From the IMG/VR virus record IMGVR_UViG_3300015264_000033, positions 1-44,765 of that record: 44,765 nucleotides of DNA; one strand, written 5' to 3'. Both the position numbers and the translations under genes were made by a program. The notes under the pieces were generated by a model. The model did no database searches. It was given only the letters and a program-made list of their open reading frames with translations, and was not told the DNA's origin. Shown piece after piece: positions 7,009-12,633 of this stretch. Each line of letters opens with the position of its first letter. Within the stretch, counting starts at the first letter, position 1. The DNA comes from a virus.

Positions 7009-7176
7009 ATGGACAAGTCTGCATGGATCAGCGTCACCGACCCGGCCGAGGCCGAGGAGCTATTGGAGCGCCGCGGCGAGCTCGACACCCCGACGCTCTA
7101 CGCGCCGAATGGGCTGCTGTGGGCGGTGAGCGACGAGTACAGGGCGTGGAGGGCGGGGCGTGAAGATCATGCTTGA
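7009..7176 (+). CDS. Small phage protein, 55 residues
   Basis: ATG 7009 has AGGGG 6 bases upstream. The frame is codon-biased like its neighbours and encodes MDKSAWISVTDPAEAEELL, then a LYAPNGLLWAV strand and a WRAGRED end. It overlaps the next gene by 17 bases. The 132 bases before it (6877-7008) are AT-richer and hold no clear gene; they could carry a promoter, but I see no convincing -35/-10 pair. Confidence 0.6.
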   Translation: MDKSAWISVTDPAEAEELLERRGELDTPTLYAPNGLLWAVSDEYRAWRAGREDHA

Positions 7177-7819
7177 CTGCTCTCCGGCCAAGATCACCGA
7201 ATACCGGGAGCGGTATGGTGATGCGATCTGGCAGCTGCGGACACCGCTAACGAGCTACGCAAGGGCGCCAGGCGTGCCCTACGGCTTGGACAATGGCTGC
7301 TTCAAGACGTTCGACCGCCAGGAGTGGGACCGACTGCTTGAGCAGGCCGAAGAGGACGCGCCGGTGTTCGCGTGCCTGCCGGATGTCGTCTGTGATGCCC
7401 AGCGCACAGTGGAGCTATTCACCTACTTCAAGTCCCACACGAACGGCATACCGCGCGCCCTGGTGCTCCAGAATGGCATCGAACACGCGACCATCCCCTG
7501 GGACGACCTCGCGGCCGTATTCATCGGTGGAGACGATGAGTTCAAGTTCAGCCCCATTGCAATCCGCGCAGCTCGCACCGCGAAAATGCTCGGCAAGTGG
7601 GTGCACGTCGGTCGCGTGAATACCGCGAAGCGTGTGCGCAACTGGATCGGTCTGGCCGATTCAATCGACGGCAGCGGCATGAGCCGATACGACCACATGC
7701 TAGAGGACGTACTTGAGGCGATCCGCGACGAACATCCGCAGCACGAGCTCTATCGACGGTCTTTCGTATTGGACCCGCTCCCATGCTACGAACCTACTTC
7801 AGGAGCGCCGCATGAGTGA
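7160..7819 (+). CDS. TGT/DpdA-like base-exchange family protein (phage type)
   Basis: 219 residues. Landmarks in order: PYGLDNGCFK (D44), ACLPDVVCDA (D75), ALVLQNG (Q104), VFIGGDDEFKF (GGD 123-125, K129), KWVHVGRVNT (H149, R152) and ADSIDGSG. The spacing and the GG pocket resemble the TIM-barrel tRNA-guanine transglycosylase superfamily. They also resemble phage proteins related to DpdA, which inserts 7-deazaguanines into DNA. This is motif recall, not a search. No preQ0 synthesis genes (FolE, QueD, QueE, QueC) are in the window, so substrate would come from the host. Start GTG 7160; ATG 7169 is possible. Confidence 0.55.
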   Translation: MKIMLDCSPAKITEYRERYGDAIWQLRTPLTSYARAPGVPYGLDNGCFKTFDRQEWDRLLEQAEEDAPVFACLPDVVCDAQRTVELFTYFKSHTNGIPRALVLQNGIEHATIPWDDLAAVFIGGDDEFKFSPIAIRAARTAKMLGKWVHVGRVNTAKRVRNWIGLADSIDGSGMSRYDHMLEDVLEAIRDEHPQHELYRRSFVLDPLPCYEPTSGAPHE

Positions 7820-8075
7820 CGAGCAAGCCGATGCAATCGCACTGGCGAACAAGCTCTTGGATCAGCACTGGGCTGACCCGGATGATGATCTGCGAATGCT
7901 CTCCCGGCAATTGCTTCGCGCGCATGAGCGCATCGCGAGCCGAGACAGTCTATTGCGAGAAGCTCTGCACGAGATGTGTCATACCGTCGCGCCGCGTAAT
8001 TCCTTCACCGACTGCGTGGACAAAATTGACGCGTTGGTGGGCAGTCCCCCTACATCCGCCTCGGAGCCGAAATGA
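7812..8075 (+). CDS. Small phage protein, helical, unrecognised
   Basis: 87 residues, mostly helical and acidic at the N-terminus. ATG 7812 has an AGGAG site at about 7800-7804 and overlaps the previous gene by 8 bases. Function unknown. Confidence 0.6.
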   Translation: MSDEQADAIALANKLLDQHWADPDDDLRMLSRQLLRAHERIASRDSLLREALHEMCHTVAPRNSFTDCVDKIDALVGSPPTSASEPK

Positions 8076-8329
8076 CAAAGCAGGAAGCCTACTCTAGCCT
8101 GATCAAAGTCGCTGCCATCCTGGCTCGCGGCGAAGGCCTCATGTCACCGTACTACGATGATCACAAGTGGTACGTGACCACACCGAAGGCCGAACGGCGC
8201 CGGATCATCAGAGAAGCGGAGAACGTCGATTCGCTGTGCAAGGATTTGGCAATGCGCATCAAGGGCGCTGCCGACATTCTGCGCATCGATCACTTTCAAG
8301 CCAAATCCGGAGCGGATCATGGATCTTGA
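8072..8329 (+). CDS. Small phage protein, unrecognised
   Basis: 85 residues; basic helices (TPKAERRRIIREAENV). ATG overlaps the previous stop (ATGA). No family assigned. Confidence 0.6.
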   Translation: MTKQEAYSSLIKVAAILARGEGLMSPYYDDHKWYVTTPKAERRRIIREAENVDSLCKDLAMRIKGAADILRIDHFQAKSGADHGS

Positions 8330-8564
8330 TACCTTTGAGCAGCGAGCCGCATACATCGAACGTTGCGAGTTGGAGATGCGCGAGTGTCAGGCGAAGGTCG
8401 CAGAGAGCAAACGGCTGCAGGAACAATTTGACCAGACGATGCAACTCTGGCACCTGCAATATGAAATCTGGGTGTGGACGGAACTCGCACCACTGATCTA
8501 TCGCGGCATGTTCGATCCAACGTTCTGCCGTCCCTCTAATCCAAATTGTGATGGTGGCAAATGA
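8319..8564 (+). CDS. Small coiled-coil phage protein
   Basis: 81 residues. Residues about 5-45 form a charged amphipathic helix, then Trp-rich WHLQYEIWVW. Overlaps both neighbours. Function unknown. Confidence 0.55.
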   Translation: MDLDTFEQRAAYIERCELEMRECQAKVAESKRLQEQFDQTMQLWHLQYEIWVWTELAPLIYRGMFDPTFCRPSNPNCDGGK

Positions 8565-8863
8565 TCGCGAAATGTCAGCGCTCCCTTGAGACTACGGAAC
8601 CCACCGGGCCGCAACTCATGATCTACAACCGCACGCGCGAATGGGTTTGGGTTGGACCGATTCCGCCCGATTGGAATGCTCAGTTCGGTCCGACTACAGC
8701 GGACGAGGACAATCGGTTTTTCGCCGAGGTCAAATGGGGTGAGCAATGGGGTAAAGGTCCACCCCTGTTCGTGCGCAAAGTCCCCGAACAGAACTGGCCC
8801 TATCGCGGCGATGTGTGGCTGACGCCGCCCGTTGCTGAACCAGAAGGAAACGACCGTGGCTAA
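8561..8863 (+). CDS. Small phage protein, Trp-rich, unrecognised
   Basis: 100 residues with repeated Trp/Pro segments (REWVWVGPIPPDW, KWGEQWGKGPP, NWPYRGDVWLTPP). Probably a small beta-rich protein. ATG overlaps the previous TGA. Confidence 0.55.
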   Translation: MIAKCQRSLETTEPTGPQLMIYNRTREWVWVGPIPPDWNAQFGPTTADEDNRFFAEVKWGEQWGKGPPLFVRKVPEQNWPYRGDVWLTPPVAEPEGNDRG

Positions 8864-9047
8864 ATGGAGCCCTTTCCGCAAGATTCGGTTTTGGGTGATC
8901 TACGATCCTGCCAAAAAGCAGATCGGGGAACCAACGAAATACAAATATGAACTGCCAAAGCCAAGGCGCGGTAGCGGCAAGATCATCGTGGAAATGACTG
9001 GTTTCTATCCCGCGTCCGCACGTGAAACACCAGGAGAGCTGAAGTGA
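8856..9047 (+). CDS. Small basic phage protein
   Basis: 63 residues, GTG start with AGAAGGAA 7-8 bases upstream. A lysine-rich middle section follows FRKIRFWVIYDP. It overlaps the previous gene by 8 bases. Function unknown. Confidence 0.55.
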   Translation: MAKWSPFRKIRFWVIYDPAKKQIGEPTKYKYELPKPRRGSGKIIVEMTGFYPASARETPGELK

Positions 9048-9232
9048 CGTGCAAGGATCTCGACGAGGATTGTTTTTCGATCCATGCCGAGGGCGGCTGC
9101 TTGGCCTGCTGGCTCTATGATCCAGCGAAAGGCATGTGCCCGTTCCTGCGATCGACGCCGCAGATGTTTTTCACCGTGGTCCAAGATCCGACCAGTTGGA
9201 GCACTGCCGACACAGGTTCAGAGCATGGGTAA
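9044..9232 (+). CDS. Small Cys-rich phage protein
   Basis: 62 residues with five Cys in the first 35 (TCKDLDEDC, GGCLACWLYDPAKGMCPF), so possibly metal-binding. GTG start overlaps the previous TGA (GTGA). Confidence 0.55.
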   Translation: MTCKDLDEDCFSIHAEGGCLACWLYDPAKGMCPFLRSTPQMFFTVVQDPTSWSTADTGSEHG

Positions 9233-9392
9233 GCCAACACGTCGCCAGATCGTTTTCAACTGGTTGATGGCAGAGCCGGATTTTGCGACGAAGTCCGATG
9301 GCTATTGGGGCGGCCAGGAGGACGTTGATCGCATCGATGCTCTGCTCGCCGCTCTGGATTCAGCGAACGATGGAGAGGTGAAACATGGATAG
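9225..9392 (+). CDS. Small phage protein, 55 residues
   Basis: ATG 9225 overlaps the previous gene by 8 bases. MGKPTRRQIVFNWLMAEPDF is followed by an acidic helix. No family recognised. Confidence 0.5.
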   Translation: MGKPTRRQIVFNWLMAEPDFATKSDGYWGGQEDVDRIDALLAALDSANDGEVKHG

Positions 9393-9549
9393 CCAGATAG
9401 ATCGACTTGAAGCCGCTGAAGAAATCTTATATACGGCCTTGCGCGACAGTAGGAACGCATCTGCAATCATTCGCGGCATCGACGAGTACATCAATGCTAA
9501 GTTCGCAATACTTGTTGCGTCACAGTCTGATGCCGAGGTGAAACCATGA
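9385..9549 (+). CDS. Small acidic phage protein, 54 residues
   Basis: A short gene in the same coupled chain: ATG 9385 lies inside the end of the previous gene, with GAGAGG upstream, and TGA 9547-9549 overlaps the next ATG. The product is helical (DSQIDRLEAAEEILYTALRD). Function unknown. Confidence 0.5.
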   Translation: MDSQIDRLEAAEEILYTALRDSRNASAIIRGIDEYINAKFAILVASQSDAEVKP

Positions 9550-9728
9550 ATGATCTGACCGTCCCGGCCAGCACAGCCATCACCTTCGATCAAGGGCCGT
9601 CGGAGCCCGTAGTGCTGGTCATGAAGGACGGCCCAATCCTCTGGCATGGCAAGGAGATCACAACGTTTGAGGAGGCGGTAGGCGTGATTCGTGACATCGT
9701 TAGACTGCTCGGCGAGAGGCCTGCGTGA
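9546..9728 (+). CDS. Small phage protein, 60 residues
   Basis: Beta-rich N-terminus (VVLVMKDGPILWHGKEI) and a C-terminal helix. Coupled to both neighbours (ATGA and GTGA). No family recognised. Confidence 0.55.
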   Translation: MNDLTVPASTAITFDQGPSEPVVLVMKDGPILWHGKEITTFEEAVGVIRDIVRLLGERPA

Positions 9729-10297
9729 GCGATCCCGACCTCGAGTCCTTGGCCGATGAGGTGCGCGCTGAGCACCGGGCTTCGCAAAAGTCCAAAGAAG
9801 GCTTGCGTGGAGCAATCGGATTTTGGCGCAAAGTGGCGCGCGCCGGCCCGGATGAGTGTTGGCCATGGCTCGGCTTCACCAAGTCCAGCGGCCACGGCTT
9901 GACCTCCTACAAGAGCATGCCGATTCACGCCAGCCGCAAGGCCTACATCCTCGCCCACGGGCCGATCTCCTCGAAGGTGTGCGTGCTCCATCGCTGTGAC
10001 AACGCCGCCTGCTGCAATCCATCTCACCTGTATATAGGCACGAGGGCTGACAACATGATTGACCGTTTCGGAAATGTCGCTGCGGCGGACCGCTCGCGCA
10101 CCGGACGCAACCGCGTGCTGACCGATGAGCAGATCGAAGAGTTGTGGCAGATGCGCCGCGAGGGCAAACGGCTCAAGGACTGCGCGACGAAATTCGACGT
10201 GCACATCGCGACGATCTGCCGCTACATCACCGCGCGCCGCAAGCTCGTGCTGGCGAAAATGCAGGCTCGTAGACAGTCTGGACCTTCGCAAAACTGA
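9725..10297 (+). CDS. HNH endonuclease with C-terminal helix-turn-helix
   Basis: 190 residues. FWRKVARAGPDECWPWLG is the usual start of this phage HNH family. It is followed by ASRKAYILAHGPISSKVCVLH (H89) and CDNAACCNPSHLYIGT with the metal-binding Cys/His/Asn set. Residues 125-175 hold a resolvase-like HTH (LTDEQIEELWQMRREGKRLKD, then FDVHIATICRYI), typical for target recognition. It nicks or cuts DNA, probably as a selfish homing element. It is the last gene before the dif-like site. Confidence 0.85.
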   Translation: MSDPDLESLADEVRAEHRASQKSKEGLRGAIGFWRKVARAGPDECWPWLGFTKSSGHGLTSYKSMPIHASRKAYILAHGPISSKVCVLHRCDNAACCNPSHLYIGTRADNMIDRFGNVAAADRSRTGRNRVLTDEQIEELWQMRREGKRLKDCATKFDVHIATICRYITARRKLVLAKMQARRQSGPSQN

Positions 10298-10353
10298 CGT
10301 ATACATCTAGCGGGTTGACTCACCGAATTTTAGAAATTATTTGTAATGAAATC

Positions 10354-10381
10354 AGTACCCTAAATGTATATTATGTAATCT
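10354..10381 (+). other. dif-like XerC/XerD site (candidate attP)
   Basis: The 28-base segment matches the E. coli dif consensus at 20 of 28 positions by my manual alignment. The 14-base run AATGTATATTATGT (10363-10376) is identical and covers the whole 6-base central region TGTATA (10365-10370) and the inner half of the XerD arm. The outer XerC arm (10354-10364) and outer XerD arm (10377-10381) are degenerate, as known for attP sites of some Xer-exploiting elements. It lies in an AT-rich gap (10298-10406) directly before a XafT-like gene. The same AT-rich sequence could also supply that gene's promoter. Confidence 0.6.
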
Positions 10382-10406
10382 GCGAAATAGTGGTATTTTG
10401 GATGAA

Positions 10407-10769
10407 ATGTCCGAACGACCACCGGAAATTTACGGGATACCAATCAGTGAGTTGGCTCGCATTTGTCGAGTGAGCCTAAAGACTGCGGCGCGTTGGAAGG
10501 CTGGCGCAACCTGTCCGCCCAAAAGCGCGCTCATGTTACTGCTGGGCGACCTCGGATGCTTCGATTCAGCATGGGCGGGCTGGCGCGTTCGTAAGGGGGT
10601 TTTGCACTCGCCGGAGGGCTGGGAGATTGGCGTCAATCAGGTGTTGGCAGTGCCCTTGATGCGCGCCCAGATTGCCGCCTACCAGTTAGAGCAACGCAAG
10701 CTCGAGGCGATGCCGCAGCAACCAGAAATCGCCGACTGGCCAGAGTGGGTCTTCGAGAAACTGGCCTAG
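10407..10769 (+). CDS. DUF3653 / XafT-like Xer recombination activation factor
   Basis: 120 residues. An N-terminal HTH (PISELARICRVSLKTAARWK, residues 12-31) is followed by PPKSALMLLLGDLG, AGWRVRKGVLHSPEGWEIG (57-75) and LAVPLMRAQIAAYQLE. This order matches the small phage family (DUF3653, annotated after Vibrio VC1465). That family includes XafT of the TLC phage, which activates XerD-first recombination at dif without FtsK. Other members may simply be regulators. Its place 25 bases after a dif-like site supports the Xer role. Start ATG 10407; TTG 10398 is less likely. Family recognition is from memory of motifs. Confidence 0.65.
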   Translation: MSERPPEIYGIPISELARICRVSLKTAARWKAGATCPPKSALMLLLGDLGCFDSAWAGWRVRKGVLHSPEGWEIGVNQVLAVPLMRAQIAAYQLEQRKLEAMPQQPEIADWPEWVFEKLA

Positions 10770-10799
10770 ACTTATTGATGTATCAAAAAAGGAGGCGAA

Positions 10800-10982
10800 A
10801 TGGAAAACAAATGGGACTTCCCGGCGAGCGGCCCTGAAGTGAATGCGGCGCATAAGGCGCTGACGGCGTGGAGCGAGACGGAGGAAGGCAAAGCGGCGAT
10901 TGCGGCGGTCGGCGGAGTTCACAAATCGACCCCGCTCTGTGTCGCATTTTTGGCTGCCTGGAAGCAGGCTACTTCGCGATGA
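10800..10982 (+). CDS. Small phage protein at the end of the accessory arm
   Basis: 60 residues, helical, with a strong AAGGAGG ribosome binding site before ATG 10800. Function unknown. Its last 14 bases overlap the end of the convergent holin gene, marking the border between the two transcription directions. Confidence 0.6.
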   Translation: MENKWDFPASGPEVNAAHKALTAWSETEEGKAAIAAVGGVHKSTPLCVAFLAAWKQATSR

Positions 10983-11490
10983 TCTTATTGATTGCCGCGC
11001 TCTTGTCCGCGCTCCCCGCGCTGGATCCGAAGTAGTACGCCACAATGCCGGTCCAGGCGGTGCCTAGTGAGCCGATCAACACCAGCATCACATCGCCACC
11101 CTGCTCCGGCTTGCCTTTCCACAGCAGCCATCCCAAGACGCCAAAGAATCCGCAGGTGATGAGATACGCCAAGATCCGCGGCGTCCAGTCGTGGACCGCG
11201 ATCTCGCGCCCTCGAGCGTTGGCCGTATCGGCGTAGGCGAGCTGCTCCTCCTGGATGCCGAGCGTCTTCATCTGCACCGTGAAATCGTTCTCGGCCTTCT
11301 TGAGCGCGAGTAGCTGGTCCGGTGTCGCCGTCAGCAATGCCGCCTCCGCGCCCTTGGCGTCCCCTGGAGCGGTGCCGAGGACAGCCGATATGGCGGTAGC
11401 GGCCAGGGGGCCGAATGGCCCTCCTACGGCGAGCGCAATCGTCGGAGCGACGGTGCGCAGGACCTGCAGAGCTTGAGTACCAAAGTTCAT
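10969..11490 (-). CDS. Holin (GTA-type 3-TM holin family)
   Basis: 173 residues. One hydrophobic segment lies near the N-terminus (about 15-39). Two transmembrane helices near the C-terminus are separated by a short loop (RILAYLITCGFFGVLGWLLW and DVMLVLIGSLGTAWTGIVAYYF). The GSLGTAWTGIVAYYFGSSAGS block is characteristic of the three-helix holin family. It would form the membrane lesion that releases or activates the endolysin. Last gene of the lysis cassette, after the M15 endolysin and two membrane-associated proteins. Confidence 0.8.
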   Translation of the reverse strand: MNFGTQALQVLRTVAPTIALAVGGPFGPLAATAISAVLGTAPGDAKGAEAALLTATPDQLLALKKAENDFTVQMKTLGIQEEQLAYADTANARGREIAVHDWTPRILAYLITCGFFGVLGWLLWKGKPEQGGDVMLVLIGSLGTAWTGIVAYYFGSSAGSADKSAAINKIIAK

Positions 11491-11720
11491 AAGTCGTCCG
11501 TCCCGATGCCCATCTTGTTCAAGAGTCGCTTGATCGCGGTGAAGGTGCGGGAGGCGAAGTTTTTGTAGGTCGCCGCATCATTGCGCACCGTCGCGACTTC
11601 GCTCCCGATGTGGTTTCGCGTCTCCACGTTTTGCTGCTTGACCTCGCGCAAGATCTCCGTCTTGGCAGAGCCGATGGCGTGGAGTACTTCGTCCGTGCGG
11701 TCTATGGGTCCGTCAGTCAC
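11487..11720 (-). CDS. Small coiled-coil lysis-cassette protein
   Basis: 77 residues, a long charged amphipathic helix (EVLHAIGSAKTEILREVKQQ onward) with no membrane segment. GTG 11720 overlaps the upstream stop by 4 bases (GTGA), which favours it over the longer open frame. It could pair with the neighbouring membrane protein, but no spanin features (lipobox, Pro-rich linker) are visible. Confidence 0.6.
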   Translation of the reverse strand: MTDGPIDRTDEVLHAIGSAKTEILREVKQQNVETRNHIGSEVATVRNDAATYKNFASRTFTAIKRLLNKMGIGTDDL

Positions 11721-12076
11721 TTCAGTGCCTTGAGTCCGATGAGCGTGCAGGCCACGCCGATGCCGATTGTCGCAAACTTCTCGAGCAGCCATATGGACGC
11801 CTTCCACAGTCGATTGACGTCCTGGTCCCGCGATTTTGATTTCTCTTCAATCTGGGCATTGACGAGTTCGGCCAGTTTAATGGGCGTGAGATGGGCGACG
11901 TCCTTCCGGAGCCGTGCGAGCAGTTGAATGATGCCCTTGTTGGAGATCTCCGATTGCACCCGCATGCGGTCAAGGGTGGCCAACAACTCAAGCCGCCATT
12001 GGAGCTCCCCCGGCGACTGCGCAATGGTGCGAAGGTGGCGCATGGTGTCGTCGGTCGAGAGCTTGAATTCATCCAC
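11717..12076 (-). CDS. Lysis-cassette protein with C-terminal membrane helix
   Basis: 119 residues. A soluble helical N-terminus is followed by a C-terminal transmembrane segment (ASIWLLEKFATIGIGVACTL). It sits between endolysin and holin, so a role in lysis (second holin, pinholin or envelope fusion) is plausible but unproven. Confidence 0.65.
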   Translation of the reverse strand: MDEFKLSTDDTMRHLRTIAQSPGELQWRLELLATLDRMRVQSEISNKGIIQLLARLRKDVAHLTPIKLAELVNAQIEEKSKSRDQDVNRLWKASIWLLEKFATIGIGVACTLIGLKALK

Positions 12077-12079
12077 ATA

Positions 12080-12481
12080 TCACGCGAGCCCCGCGACGCT
12101 CCGCCAATCTGGCAGTTCGAAGTGTGGGTCTTCCGGGAAACTCGAGCCGTGCGCCCCAAGCCAGGTCAGTCCGGCGGCCTGCCCTAGTTTGCCCATCGTT
12201 TGCCAGACCGGATCCGCGCCCGACCAATCGGGCTTGCCGTTCACCATGGGCACGACGTCGATTGCAAGCCCGTAGTTGTGGGCGCTTTGCCCGGCCTTGG
12301 CGCGCGTGACGATATGCCCTGGCGCGGTGCGTCCTTGCGCATAGAGGGCGGTCTGTTCGGCGCCCGTACGCAGGGTGCATGTCACCAGTACGTCAATACC
12401 CGCATCGATGCAGGAACTTAGGAAGGCGTCCACAAGGGGGCGCACCGCTGGCTTCAGGTCGTCCAAGGATCGCGTGCTCAC
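12080..12481 (-). CDS. Endolysin, M15 / VanY-type peptidase
   Basis: 133 residues, one domain. The M15 zinc ligands are visible as H68 and D75 in SAHNYGLAID and H120 in DPHFELP. The family cleaves peptidoglycan stem peptides (L-alanyl-D-glutamate or D-Ala-D-Ala). No signal peptide, so it needs the holin to reach the wall. GTG 12481 overlaps the stop of the preceding small membrane gene (GTGA). Confidence 0.88.
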   Translation of the reverse strand: MSTRSLDDLKPAVRPLVDAFLSSCIDAGIDVLVTCTLRTGAEQTALYAQGRTAPGHIVTRAKAGQSAHNYGLAIDVVPMVNGKPDWSGADPVWQTMGKLGQAAGLTWLGAHGSSFPEDPHFELPDWRSVAGLA

Positions 12482-12621
12482 GCCAGCCGTCCCGCGATGA
12501 ATCCCACGCCCAATGCCAGGAAGACCGCGATCCAGTTCCAGTGCCGCTCAAGCCAGATGCGCCCGTCCGCTTCGGTGGCCTTCGCTTTGTCGATCAGCTT
12601 TTTGAGTTTGGGGTCGTCCAT
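12478..12621 (-). CDS. 47-residue single-pass membrane protein of the lysis cassette
   Basis: ATG 12621 has an AAGAGGAGA ribosome binding site a few bases upstream. The product has a charged helix followed by one hydrophobic segment (WNWIAVFLALGVGFIAG). The stop overlaps the endolysin GTG. It may be a small holin or antiholin-like protein; this is inferred from context. Confidence 0.65.
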   Translation of the reverse strand: MDDPKLKKLIDKAKATEADGRIWLERHWNWIAVFLALGVGFIAGRLA

Positions 12622-12633
12622 GGAGGTCTCCTC

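Noticed and set aside
6873-7163. A + strand frame of 96 codons with an ATGA overlap to the previous gene
   Set aside because: From 7009 on it runs out of frame with a codon-biased gene and becomes Arg/Gly-rich. Only its first 45 codons could be real, and nothing in them is recognisable.
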